NCBI RefSeq assembly: GCF_014534645.1
Contig: NZ_JACVQF010000200.1
Location: 62,001-126,000, forward strand
Source of the DNA: Streptomyces griseicoloratus
Lineage (GTDB): Bacteria; Actinomycetota; Actinomycetes; Streptomycetales; Streptomycetaceae
Direction of reading: 5' to 3'
DNA length: 64,000 bases
The notes under the pieces: generated by a model
Database searches by the model: none
What the model saw: the letters and a program-made list of their open reading frames with translations, nothing else
Told to the model about the DNA's origin: nothing
Program-made: the position numbers and the translations under genes
In this document: one piece after another, positions 26,697-35,482 of the stretch
Layout: each line of letters begins with the position of its first letter
Numbering within the stretch: the stretch's first letter is position 1

Positions 26697-27063
26697 TTTC
26701 TCGATCAACAGCCGGGGGGCCTCGCTCGTTGCGCTCGCGGACCGTCACCTGATCGGTGGCAAGCTCGGCGGTCGTAGGCCGCGAGCCGTTCGTCAGGTGG
26801 GTGCTCGCCTCGTCCAGCAGGTGCAGGGCTTCGTCGGTGGGGCCGGTGCGGCGCTGGGGTCGCGGCCGCGCGGGCCGCGACGGCGAGCATCACCCGGTCT
26901 CCGGAGCGGCGGGCCGCGGCGCCGGCCCGGGCCGCGTACGGGCCGGCTGTCTCGGTGCGGCCCTGCTTGACGGCGAGCTGGGAAGCGAGCACCCACACGC
27001 CGGCGGCCCGGGCGGAGCCGGCCCGGCCGGGGTCTGCGCCCGCTGGGCGACCCGGGCGCACCT
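26697..27063 (-). pseudogene. C-terminal fragment of a TPR-type regulator, frameshifted
   Basis: The minus strand reads VLASQLAVKQGRTETAGPYA and then GDRVMLAVAARAA in one frame. After a one-base shift it reads TGPTDEALHLLDEASTHLTN. This is the TPR-like C-terminal region of Streptomyces helix-turn-helix regulators. The DNA-binding N-terminus is absent. Roughly 110 codons survive, so it cannot be functional. I see nothing else between 26542 and 27112. Confidence 0.5.
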
Positions 27064-27112
27064 GAGCTGGACGGGGACGAAGGGGAGACGGGTGAGCCCG
27101 GCTGTCGCCGGG

Positions 27113-27418
27113 TCAGTCCGTTTCGTCCTTGATGTATTCGGCGTACTGGTCGGCGGTGAGCAGGCCGTCGGTGCTGGTCGGCCCGTCCGTGCGGAGCACG
27201 ATCAGCCATCCGTCGTCGTAGGGGGCGTCGTTGACGGGCTCCGGCCTGTCAATGAGGGCCTTGTTCACGTCGACGACCTCGCCGCCCACGGGCGCTTCGA
27301 CGGTGGTCTGGGTCTTGACCGCCTCCACGATGCCGATCGACTCATCGGCATGGAAGCGGTCGCCTTCCTTATAAGGTGTTTTTGATCCCTGGCCGTGAGG
27401 TGTGTACGGCTGGATCAT
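27113..27418 (-). CDS. Truncated GcvH-like lipoyl-domain protein
   Basis: The last 80 or so residues match the glycine cleavage H protein pattern: ESIGIVEAVKTQTTVEAPVG, with the lipoyl-lysine position in VEAVKT, then EVVDVNKALIDRPEPVN and DAPYDDGWLIVL. The first 40 residues of a normal H protein (KEHEWV and following) are missing. They are replaced by about 15 unrelated residues upstream of YKEGDRF, near 27370. The frame has an ATG at 27418 but no good ribosome site. It is probably a gene cut by the island boundary or an element insertion, so a working protein is unlikely. Confidence 0.55.
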   Translation of the reverse strand: MIQPYTPHGQGSKTPYKEGDRFHADESIGIVEAVKTQTTVEAPVGGEVVDVNKALIDRPEPVNDAPYDDGWLIVLRTDGPTSTDGLLTADQYAEYIKDETD

Positions 27419-27734
27419 CTGGGCTGTGGGGGCTGATAGGACGGCTCGGCGGTATTGCCAGGAGTGCGGTGATCCGCTGCCGCAGACGATGGCGGCGGAG
27501 GCACGGTTCTGTTCGGGTCGGTGCAGGTCAAGGCAGTGGCGGAGGCGTCAGCAGACCCGTGAGCGAGTCATCGCGATACAGCGTGGCGAGCAAGCGGAGT
27601 GCCCGGTATGTGGCAGGTCGTGGACGGTGGGGGTGGAGCGTTCGAGGGCGGCGGTGTACTGCTCGGACCGTTGCCGGGTGCGGGCATGCCGTCAGCGACG
27701 GGCGTCGCGGAACGGCGTTACGGAAACGCCGTAG
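27402..27734 (+). CDS. Small double zinc-finger-like protein
   Basis: Up to 110 residues. It contains two cysteine modules, CQEC plus CSGRC and CPVC plus CSDRC, each separated by about 15-20 residues and followed by Arg/Gln-rich segments (RSRQWRRRQQTRERV and RVRACRQRRASRN). This suggests two small zinc-binding units with nucleic-acid-binding basic tails. The start may be the GTG at 27402, or the GTG at 27426 that avoids overlap with the divergent GcvH-like gene. Such proteins are often found in actinobacterial integrative elements. Function not assigned. Confidence 0.55.
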   Translation: MYGWIIWAVGADRTARRYCQECGDPLPQTMAAEARFCSGRCRSRQWRRRQQTRERVIAIQRGEQAECPVCGRSWTVGVERSRAAVYCSDRCRVRACRQRRASRNGVTETP

Positions 27735-27783
27735 CCGAACGTCTCGCGAACACCTTGAACGCCCTTGTTCTTCAGGGAAGTTG

Positions 27784-27864
27784 GTGGCGACTGACCGGTG
27801 CTTCGAGTGCCCCTGGTTCACGCTCTGCCCCGGCGTGTCGCGCCCGCGTCACGGTGGACGGTGA
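27784..27864 (+). CDS. Possible Cys-rich micro-ORF
   Basis: A 26-codon ORF from a GTG with AGGGAAG upstream contains CFECPWFTLC, a C-x2-C-x5-C arrangement. It lies between the zinc-finger gene and the next element gene. Support is limited to the ribosome site and Cys pattern. Confidence 0.25.
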   Translation: MATDRCFECPWFTLCPGVSRPRHGGR

Positions 27865-27937
27865 CCGGGGCCGGCGCCCCTTTTGATCGGTCACGTCGTG
27901 GTGGCCGGGCCGGGCCCGGGCAAGGGCGGTGGTCTTC

Positions 27938-28944
27938 ATGACCGACGTGGCCGACCGGGTCGGGAACGTCACCCGGCAGCGTTACGAACAGCTCGTCACT
28001 CAGGCGAAGGACCTGATCGCGCAGGTCGCCCGCGCGCAGTTCGCCCTGGGGGACATGGCGCTGGAGATCGAGCCGATGAGGTCGGTGGGCGGGTCGATGC
28101 CGATCGGCACGGACGACCTGTTCACTGTGACGGAGTCGTTGCAGCGGACGACATCGGCGTCGAACGGCGGACGGTCGAGGACTGGCGCTACACCGCCAAC
28201 CGGTGGCCGAAGGGACGTCGAAAGGAGGGGGTGTCGTTCACGGTCCATCGCGTCCTGGCCTCGGTTGTGGACGAGGGCGAGCGGTGGGCAGCGATCGAAG
28301 ACGCGCCGTTCAACCCGCGCACCGGCGCGAGGCAGTGGACGCCCGATGGCGCGAAACGGGTCGTCGGCCAGCGCGTCGACCGCCCGGTGACGGTGGATGA
28401 GAAGGTCCAGGCTGTCGCCGACCTGACCCGTGATGACGAGGTCGCAGCGCAGGTTGCCACCGATCTGCTGAAGCGGCCGACGGTGACCGAGCACGTCGCT
28501 CCGGCCGAGCGGGTGCGGGTTGTCACGGAGCTGACCAGGGACGACACGGTCGCGCAGGAAGTCACGACCAGCTTGTTGCGTCGGCCGGCGGTCGCCCGGA
28601 CGGCGATGCGGGACGACACCACCCGGATGCTCGTCAACCGTGCACAGTTCGACAACGCGAACGAGACGCGTGAGCGGATCCGGGAACGCACTCCGGCCGT
28701 CCGCGCGATCGAGCACACCATCGAGTACCTCGACCTGGTCGGCTCCTGTCACGGTTTCGTCGCCGCCCTGGGCCGACTGGTCCCGCAAATGCGCGGGCAG
28801 GAGTTCACCGAGGACGAGCGCGAGACCGTCCGCCGGCAGATCGGCCGGGTACGCGCCGCGGCGGACTGGCTCGAAGGAGCCCTCGACAATGGCGAGTTCA
28901 CCCTGGACGAGCAGCTCGTGCAGCTCCTCAAGGGCGAGGAGTAG
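27938..28944 (+). pseudogene. Frameshifted gene of integrative-element type (DUF6192-like)
   Basis: An ATG at 27938 opens TDVADRVGNVTRQRYEQLVT and runs to VTESLQ near 28142, where the frame becomes nonsense. The following sequence in another frame (DDIGVERRTVEDWRYTANRW) continues naturally to a stop at 28944. One missing base at about 28143 would unite them into about 335 residues. The middle has two helical repeats of a type (VQAVADLTRDDEVAAQVATD, VRVVTELTRDDTVAQEVTTS). It resembles proteins annotated DUF6192 in Streptomyces elements, as far as I recall. The role is unknown. Confidence 0.6.
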
Positions 28945-28946
28945 CC

Positions 28947-29396
28947 GTGCCGCGGCGCCGGGAGGCCCGGCCGCTGGCCGAGCACTACGGCGACCTGGTC
29001 CGTGTCGCCCTGATGGAAGCACGCCCCGCGGGTCTGCACACTTACCAGCGCATGGCCGCCACCCGTCTGACCCGCGCGCAGGTCGGCCGGGGCATCCGGC
29101 ACGTCCGCGACATCGTCGCCGCGGAGAACCTGACGCCGATCACCTGGACCCGCGTGGACGGCTTCATGTTCTCCGACGACCCCGCGGACTGGATTGAGTA
29201 CGACGAGCGCCAGTTCCGGCAGATCCTCGGCCGGCTCGCCCGGGTGATCACGGGCACGCTCGACCCGCACCTGGCCCGCTACCCCGACGACGAATGGGCC
29301 CAGCTCGCCACCGCCCAGCTCACCGGCGTCCGCGCCACCCTCGCCCAGCTCTCCAAACAGCCCCGCCCACCGCCGATCACCCATGCCGAGCCCGCC
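28947..29396 (+). CDS. Small element-borne protein running into a transposase frame
   Basis: A GTG at 28947, with GAGGAG overlapping the end of the previous gene, starts PRRREARPLAEHYGDLVRVA. About 140 residues of ordinary, mainly helical sequence follow (HTYQRMAATRLTRAQVGRGI, DERQFRQILGRLARVITGTL). No stop occurs; the frame continues straight into the transposase at 29397. The most likely story is that an IS element landed near the 3 prime end of this gene and removed its stop. Coupling to the frameshifted gene upstream suggests that the two were a pair. Not recognised. Confidence 0.5.
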
Positions 29397-30257
29397 ATGC
29401 CCGCTGCTTCCCGACGCCGCCGCTACCCCTCCGACACATCCGTCGCTGAATGGGCCCTCCTAAAACCCTTGCTGCCGGTCCCGGCCTGCCAGACCAAGAC
29501 CGGCGGTCACCCGGAGAAGTGGCCCAGGCGGGAGATCGTCGACGGCATCCGCTACATCGTCGACAACGGCGCGAAGTGGCGGGCCCTGCCCGCGGACCTT
29601 CCCCCGTGGGAGACGGTTTACGGGTTCTTCTGGAGGTGGAACCGGGCCGGGGTCGTCACCTACATCCGTGACCAGCTCCGCCGGAGGATCCGTACCGGCA
29701 AGGGCCGCTGCCCGCACCCGGTGACGCTGATCGTCGACTCCCAGTCGGTCAAGGGAGCCTCCACGGTCGGCCGCAACAGCCGAGGCTACGACGCCGCGAA
29801 AAAAATCAATGGTCGTAAGCGACATATCACCGTGGACACGCTCGGCCTGCCCGTGATGATCACGGTGACGCCCGCCGACATCCAGGACCGCGACGCCGCC
29901 CGCGACGTGTTCTGGCGCCTGCGCCTCACCCAGCCGCAGATCACCCAGGTCTGGGCCGACCGCGGCTACGCCGGCGACCTCGTCGACTGGGCCCGCGACC
30001 GCCTCTGGCTCACCCTGCGCATCGTCTCCCGGCCCAAAGGCGTCAAGGTTTTCGTCGTCCTGCCCCGGCGTTGGAAAGTCGAGCGCACCATCGGCTGGTG
30101 CATGAACGCCCGCCGCAACGCACGCGACTACGAACGTCTGCCCCAGCACTCCGAAGCCCACCTGAACTGGGCGCTCATCACCACGATGACCCGCCGCCTC
30201 ACTCGCAAAAGTCCCCGCACCAGTCAGTGGACGAAAAAGCCACCAACCGGGCACTGA
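29397..30257 (+). mobile_element. IS5-family transposase gene (IS element body)
   Basis: About 286 residues of a complete DDE transposase. The N-terminal part has SVAEWALLKPLLP, WPRREIVDGIRYIVDNGAKW and RALPADLPPWETVYGFF. The catalytic residues appear in LIVDSQSVKG (D), VWADRGYAGDLV (D) and RRWKVERTIGW (E). It lies in the same frame as the upstream gene. I could not find convincing terminal inverted repeats, so limits of roughly 29370-30260 are estimates. Both neighbours end at those limits. Confidence 0.8.
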
Positions 30258-30265
30258 TGCCGGTT

Positions 30266-31495
30266 CTACCTGGCGGACTCCGATCCGTAACGCTGCAGCC
30301 GCCCGCCGAGCAGCACCGCGAAGGCCCCGGCGGTCAGCAGCCCGCCGGCCAGGAAGGTGTCCCGCACGTCGGACAGCGGCAGAATCAGTCCCCCGAGCGC
30401 GGCGCCCGCCGCGATTCCGGCGTTATAGGAACCGGAGTTTGCTGCGAGTGCGATATCTGTGCGGCCCGGTGCACAGCGCAGCATCGCGTTCTGGGTAGTC
30501 ATGAACACCGGCCCGAGCGCACCGCCCATCAGCGCCAGGAACACCACCGCGGCCACCGGATCGGTGCCGGCCGCATACAGGCCGAGCATGCCCACTGCCT
30601 GCGTGGCCACGGCTGTCACCAGCGCAGACTGCGCAATGCGGTCGAGCAATGCCCCGGTGATGCTCACCCCGGCCAGACACGCCACGCCGAAAGCCACAAA
30701 CAGGGCGCTGACAATGTTCGGGGAGAACCCGCTCACGTCGCCCAGGAACTTCACCATGTACGTGTATCCCGTGAACGCCCCGGTGGCGGACAGACCCCCG
30801 GCCACAAGCACCGTTGCGAACCGGCGGGCGTCGGGGCTCGTTCCGTAGGCGGCTGGTTCTTCTTCCGGACGCGAGGTCGGCAGCAGAACAGCGATCGTCA
30901 CCAGAGAGACAAGACCCAGAGCCGCCAGCGTGGCGACGGGCACCCGCCAGTCGCTCTGCTGGCCCAGCCAAGTTCCGGCAGGAACACCGAGTACCAGGGC
31001 CAGCGAACCAGCGACGGATAGCGCCCCGACCACACGCCCACGGACCTCGGGCGCGAACAGGCCGACCGCGACCGGTCCCATCACGGCCCAGAACAGCGCC
31101 TGGGCGAGCGCTGTCAGTAGCCGCGCCGCGAGGAGCAGCCAGTAGGAGGTGGCAAGCGCCGCACCCAGACTGGACACGACCAACGCGGCCAGCAGTCCCG
31201 TGAGCACGTGACGTCGAGGCACAGCCCGCACAAAGTGGGCGAGTGGCACAGACGCCACGGCCACCGTCACGCCGTAACCGGTAACCAGGAGACCGACTGC
31301 TGACAGGGACACCCGAACGCTCTCGGAGATGAGTTCCAACAGTCCGACCGGCAGGTTCTCCGCAGTATTGAAGGTGAAGGCCGCCAGCATCAGGGCCGCG
31401 AGCACCGCCAACGCGTGCCATGGAGCCGGTTGCCCCGCGACCGCACCGCTTCTTCCTGCCCTCTCTCGTCGCGCCTGCTCCCTGGCACCGTCCAT
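30266..31495 (-). CDS. MFS efflux transporter (DHA1-like)
   Basis: A 409-residue transporter with about twelve hydrophobic helices and the MFS pattern between helices 2 and 3 (VASVPLAHFVRAVPRRHVLTG). A central hydrophilic loop (PTSRPEEEPAAYGTSPDAR) separates the halves. The N-terminal AAFTFNTAENLPVGLLELIS resembles arabinose- and chloramphenicol-type exporters, so drug or sugar efflux is likely. It stops nine bases from the IS5 transposase stop, convergent. The leader upstream of its ATG is duplicated ahead of the NTF2-like gene. Confidence 0.8.
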   Translation of the reverse strand: MDGAREQARRERAGRSGAVAGQPAPWHALAVLAALMLAAFTFNTAENLPVGLLELISESVRVSLSAVGLLVTGYGVTVAVASVPLAHFVRAVPRRHVLTGLLAALVVSSLGAALATSYWLLLAARLLTALAQALFWAVMGPVAVGLFAPEVRGRVVGALSVAGSLALVLGVPAGTWLGQQSDWRVPVATLAALGLVSLVTIAVLLPTSRPEEEPAAYGTSPDARRFATVLVAGGLSATGAFTGYTYMVKFLGDVSGFSPNIVSALFVAFGVACLAGVSITGALLDRIAQSALVTAVATQAVGMLGLYAAGTDPVAAVVFLALMGGALGPVFMTTQNAMLRCAPGRTDIALAANSGSYNAGIAAGAALGGLILPLSDVRDTFLAGGLLTAGAFAVLLGGRLQRYGSESAR

Positions 31496-31547
31496 GGAGG
31501 TACCTCACCGGGCTCACCGGCCCCACCGCAACCGAATTCGTCTGCCA
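31485..31547 (-). repeat. Duplicated promoter-leader, copy A (upstream of MFS gene)
   Basis: On the minus strand this segment runs from TGGCAGACGAATTCGGTTGC through CCCGGTGAGG to ATGGACGGTGC, the first codons of the MFS gene. It aligns over about 63 bases with copy B at 31996-32057 with roughly ten mismatches and one one-base gap. The similarity covers the probable promoter, ribosome site and first four codons. Confidence 0.7.
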
Positions 31548-31619
31548 GGCGTGGCGAGCGCAGCAGAACAGGCATGACCTTCGATATCGCCCAATGCCTC
31601 CGGGCGCGAGAACTCCTGC

Positions 31620-32006
31620 TTACTCAACGCCTGGAGGCACACGTGTGGCCTGGTGGTAGTACATCCGCCACCCCACGGCTCCCTCTCCCTTGCGCCAGAT
31701 CGAACTGTGCCTCGTCCTACGCTCGCCGAGCATGGTTTCGAACGTCAGATGCACCAGACCCGGCGCGAGCAGGACACCCGAGATATCTGAGGGCTCGAAG
31801 CGGGGAGCGTCCAGCGAACTGCCCGGATGGTCAGGCAGTTCGGCAAGCATGGCCTCGTACGTCCACCGCCGCCCGGACCCGCCGACCTCCACAAACTCTG
31901 GATCGAGGAGCTGCCCGGCGAGTTCCCGGGAGGCGCGGACACGCGGGTCCATGAGCTGCAACTCGCCCGCGATCGCGTGGTTCACATCGTCTGTTGCACC
32001 GTCCAT
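31620..32006 (-). CDS. NTF2-like (DUF4440-type) protein
   Basis: A 128-residue small cone-fold protein. It starts ATDDVNHAIAGELQLMDPRV and has LLDPEFVEVGGSGRRWTYEA and a C-terminal SIWRKGEGAVGWRMYYHQAT, the layout of DUF4440 proteins. These are often ligand-binding or polyketide-cyclase-like, but no catalytic residue can be assigned. It is transcribed toward the MFS gene with 124 bases between. Its first codons (ATG GAC GGT GC) and leader match those of the MFS gene. The two may share a regulator. Confidence 0.65.
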   Translation of the reverse strand: MDGATDDVNHAIAGELQLMDPRVRASRELAGQLLDPEFVEVGGSGRRWTYEAMLAELPDHPGSSLDAPRFEPSDISGVLLAPGLVHLTFETMLGERRTRHSSIWRKGEGAVGWRMYYHQATRVPPGVE

Positions 32007-32057
32007 GAACGAATCTCACCGGGTGCCCCGTCCCGCCGCAACCGAGTTTGTCTGCCA
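31996..32057 (-). repeat. Duplicated promoter-leader, copy B (upstream of NTF2-like gene)
   Basis: The minus strand reads TGGCAGACAAACTCGGTTGC, then a GC-rich block, CCCGGTGAGA and ATGGACGGTGC. It matches copy A over its whole length. It begins about 70 bases from the Tn3 relic. Confidence 0.7.
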
Positions 32058-32129
32058 CCAAACAGCGCCGTGCTCAATCAACGATCAACCTGCAACATCG
32101 CGCACTCACTCCGGTTCGAAAACACCTAC

Positions 32130-33371
32130 TTAGCCAGGTCAGCGATTCCGGCTCGCCCACCGCGCCGAGCTTGTCCACCGACAGACGGGCGCGTCCGCCG
32201 CCCTCGGGGACGACGATCTCCACCTTCGCGTCGGCGCCGGCTTCCAAAGGCGGTCGGCCATCTGTCGCCACGCCGCATCCAGCGCGCGGGTGAGCTGGGC
32301 CAGGTGCTCGCCGGCGTCCTCGGTCAGGGACAGACCCGCGAGCACATCCGCGCGCATCGCCTCCCACCGCGGCCCGTCCAGCAACCGAGCGTGCGGGTCG
32401 GCCCACCGGTTGGACGGGGAGGCGAACACGTCGCGCCGGTTCAGGGCGCGGTGCAGCTGCTCGAGGACGCACACCACGTACGCGTCGCGGTCGACCGCGC
32501 CCTGCGGCAGTTTGGCGTTGGAGAACACCGCGCGCTTCCACATCGCCGGGACCAGCTCGGCGTCGACCTCGCGGGGCAGCAGCGGCCGGTCCTTGACCCG
32601 GCGCCGGGACAGCGCGGGCAGGCTGCGCACCGCCTTCAGGATGCGCCGCCCGGCCGGCGCGGCACCCAGCACATCCGACTCGCCCAGCAGCGACAAGAAC
32701 GGGCGCACGGTGTTGCAGCGCAGGACCAGCTTCTCCCGCGTCGCCGCCTCGGCCGACCCGTCGTCCTCGGGCACCAGGGCCTCCACCGTCGCGACCGCCG
32801 AGGAGACCGCCGTACGCGGCACGGCCTCCTCCACCGCCGCCCACAGCGCGGCCACATCCAGATCGGTGCCGTGCTCGGCGACCAGGTCCAGCTCCTCGGT
32901 GAGGATCTTCGACGCCTTCGCCAGGATCCGGGCCGCCTTCTCCAACTGCGGCAGCATCGCCAGGCGCTCCCGGTCCGACGCCCGCCTGGCGGGGCTGATC
33001 AGCCGGTTCGCCATCAGCACCGCGAACAGGTCCAGGGCGTCGTCGACCGCCTGCGCCTCCAGCTGCCGCACCACCGCCGTCAGCAGCGCGGTCCGCCGCG
33101 GCTCCGGCGCCCGCTCAATCGTCTGCGCCTTGCTCACCTGCCCGTACCGGGCCAGCGCGGACAGCCGGTTCACCAGCACCCGCGACAGGTTCACCCGGCC
33201 CAGCGCGAACGCGGAGATCTCCTCCACCCGCTCCATGGCCCGCACCATCGCCGTGGCCGTCGACTTCGTCGGCGGCGTGCGCAGCCGCTCCAGCTCCGAG
33301 ACCCGCTTGCCCTCCGGCACCGACAGCAGCTCCGCCGGCGCCGGCGCGAGCGCCGGAACTGCAGGTTTCAC
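32130..33371 (-). pseudogene. Tn3-family transposase fragment
   Basis: About 400 residues match the central part of Tn3-type TnpA: RLRTPPTKSTATAMVRAMER, VDDALDLFAVLMANRLISPA, LPALSRRRVKDRPLLPREVD, QGAVDRDAYVVCVLEQLHRA and NRRDVFASPSNRW. At the 3 prime side a frameshift near 32235 moves the family sequence (VEIVVPEGGGRARLSVDKLG) to another frame, and it then stops near 32130. Both the N-terminal 200 or so residues and the C-terminal catalytic DDE domain are missing. The fragment cannot transpose. Confidence 0.75.
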
Positions 33372-33902
33372 CCGAGGAGGTGACGGCGGCAGCCCGCTGC
33401 TGCCATGGGTGACTTCGCCGTCGGGCCTGCGGTTCGGCCGGCCGCCGCCGGGTGCGGGACTGCCTAACGCGCCTCAGCGGCACCACCACAACCAGGCGCA
33501 CCGTAGAGCTCTGCGACCGGCGGCTCGCGCAACGTCCTACCTTGCCCCTGCTGCCACCGCGTCCTCGCCGGACCACGAGGCCCGGGGAGAGCCGTCGAAA
33601 CGAGGGAGGGCTACCCGTGGCCGGGGCCGGCGGCCTGGTGCGGGTCTCGGGACGGCGAGCGCCTTCTGGCGCTTGCTCTGCCAGGGGCCGCTGTTGCCGG
33701 GGAGAAGAAGGGGCAGACGTCGGTCACGGGCGGGTCGATGAGGAGAGACACCCTGCAAGGCTGCTGGTCGGAGTGACGATCGCGGTGCCGATCGTGGTGT
33801 ACACGGTGGCGCGGAGGACTTCCGCGACGGCTCAAAACGGGGTCGGTGGGGCTCCAGCGGGTCCAGCCGCCGGTCTGTTCACAGGCATGATCAGCTCCCC
33901 TT
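33372..33902. other. Gene-free interval at the island edge
   Basis: About 530 bases without a supported gene. One plus-strand frame near 33760 contains LLVGVTIAVPIVVYTVARR, a membrane-helix-like stretch with no start or continuation, so it may be a scrap of a lost membrane protein. No transposon ends or repeats were found. Confidence 0.35.
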
Positions 33903-35417
33903 TCAAGAGGGTGCACCCGCCCAGGCGGTCAACGCCTGGACCCGCTCGTCGCTGCGTGCCGCGGCGTCGGTGGTACGGGTGGCCCACGCGACGTGGCCGT
34001 CGGGGCGTACGAGAACCTCGGTCACTCCGTCAAGATCCGCGTGCTCGTCGTACTCGTCAACGGTGACGGCCGTGACCCGCGAGCCCCAGCCTGCGTCGAC
34101 GGCCTCCCGAAGGGCCGGGTCCCCGGCCAGAGCGAGCAGAATGAAGCGGCCCTGGGCGAGCAGTTCGTACACCCGCGTCGCCTCCGAACCGGCGGCGGCC
34201 AGCCCGACATCGGGCATACGCCGCCCCACCAGCGGATCGGCGTCCGAGGCCGCCGGCGGATAGTGGGTGCCGAGCGCGGAGACCTGATCGGCGAGCCGGC
34301 GGTTGACCTCCGCCATGCCCAGCAAATGGTCGAGGAGCTTGCGCAGGGCCGCGGCCGGGCGCTGGTACTGACCGACCAGCGTCAGTTCCGCCAGCAGAGT
34401 CTGAACCTCGGTGTTCTCGGTCACCGACTGGCCGACCGGCCGGCGCTCCCCGTCGTAACTGTCCAGCAGCCCGGGCGGGGCCCAGCCGCCCATGACGGCG
34501 GCCAGCTTCCACCCCAGGTTCATGGCGTCCTGGAGCCCGGTGTTGAGCCCCTGGCCCGCCGCCGGGAAGTGGATGTGGGCGGCGTCGCCCGCCAGCAGGA
34601 TGCGTCCCGAACGGTAGCTCTCCGCGAGCCGGGTGGCATTGCCGAAGCGCGACAGCCAGCGGGGCTCGGCGATCCCGCAGTCGGAGCCGGTGATCCGGGT
34701 GAGCGACGTACGGAACTCCTCCAGGGTCACGGGCTCCCGGGCCGGCACCCGTATCCGCTCCGGATCCAGGTAGACGAACCGGGTGAGCCCTCCTTCCAGC
34801 GGCGCGACGATCACGCCACGGGCCCGTGCCGCATCGAGGGCGCCGGGCTCTGGGTCGACGACCGCGAAGTCGCCGAGCACCCCGGTCAGGGTCTCGTCGG
34901 TGCCAGGGAAGTCGATCCCTGCGGCCTGCCGCACGACGCTGCGGCCACCGTCGCACCCGACCGTGTAAAGACCGCGCACGGTCTCGGTGCCGCCGCCGGG
35001 GACGCGCGCCTCCACCTCGACCCCGTCGCCGTCCTGGCTCACGCCGAGGGCCTCGTATCCCCGGCTGATCTCCACCCCCAGCTCGTGCGCCCGCTCCTCA
35101 AGGATCGTCTCGGTGCGCGCCTGGGCCAGGAAGAGGGTGTAGCCGTGCCGGGAGTCGAGTGTGCTGAAGTCCAGCTGGGTGGGCAGCCCCGCGAAGTGCC
35201 AGCCCGGCACGGTCCGGCCGAGCGGGAGGAACCGGTCGAGCAGCCCCCGCTGGTCCATCAGTTCCACGCTGCGCGGGTGCAGGCTCAGCGCCCGCGAATC
35301 GCGCTGCGGTTCGGTGCGGCGCTCCAGGATCCGAGTCCGTACGCCCGCCAGTGCCAGCTCGCAGGCGAGCATCAGCCCGGTCGGGCCCGCGCCCACGACG
35401 ATCACATCGGTGTTCAT
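33903..35417 (-). CDS. FAD-dependent aromatic monooxygenase (PgaE/Rox type)
   Basis: A 504-residue flavoprotein hydroxylase. The N-terminus VIVVGAGPTGLMLACELALAG is the FAD dinucleotide fold, followed by ILERRTEPQRDSRALSLHPR, the GCDGGRSVVRQAAG motif and, around residue 280, LLAGDAAHIHFPAAGQGLNTG with GLQDAMNLGWKL. The C-terminal thioredoxin-like domain (EVLVRPDGHVAWATR) is present. The family hydroxylates polyketides, phenols or rifamycins. It is divergent from a TetR gene across a 34-base operator, which points to inducible detoxification or tailoring. The substrate is not known. Confidence 0.85.
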   Translation of the reverse strand: MNTDVIVVGAGPTGLMLACELALAGVRTRILERRTEPQRDSRALSLHPRSVELMDQRGLLDRFLPLGRTVPGWHFAGLPTQLDFSTLDSRHGYTLFLAQARTETILEERAHELGVEISRGYEALGVSQDGDGVEVEARVPGGGTETVRGLYTVGCDGGRSVVRQAAGIDFPGTDETLTGVLGDFAVVDPEPGALDAARARGVIVAPLEGGLTRFVYLDPERIRVPAREPVTLEEFRTSLTRITGSDCGIAEPRWLSRFGNATRLAESYRSGRILLAGDAAHIHFPAAGQGLNTGLQDAMNLGWKLAAVMGGWAPPGLLDSYDGERRPVGQSVTENTEVQTLLAELTLVGQYQRPAAALRKLLDHLLGMAEVNRRLADQVSALGTHYPPAASDADPLVGRRMPDVGLAAAGSEATRVYELLAQGRFILLALAGDPALREAVDAGWGSRVTAVTVDEYDEHADLDGVTEVLVRPDGHVAWATRTTDAAARSDERVQALTAWAGAPS

Positions 35418-35437
35418 CGGAGGTGTCCTCCCACATT

Positions 35438-35471
35438 TAGTGAACAGCGTTCATGTGAACGCTGTTCACTA
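35438..35471. promoter_or_regulatory. TetR operator between monooxygenase and regulator
   Basis: The 16-base arm TAGTGAACAGCGTTCA (35438-35453) is separated by TG from its exact complement TGAACGCTGTTCACTA (35456-35471). The two-base centre and position 20 bases from the monooxygenase start and 11 from the TetR start fit a site that represses both genes. Confidence 0.8.
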
Positions 35472-35482
35472 TAGTGAGGTCC

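Noticed and set aside
29350-30290. Terminal inverted repeats of the IS5 element
   Set aside because: I compared both flanks of the transposase gene by eye and found no convincing match, so ends are left as estimates.
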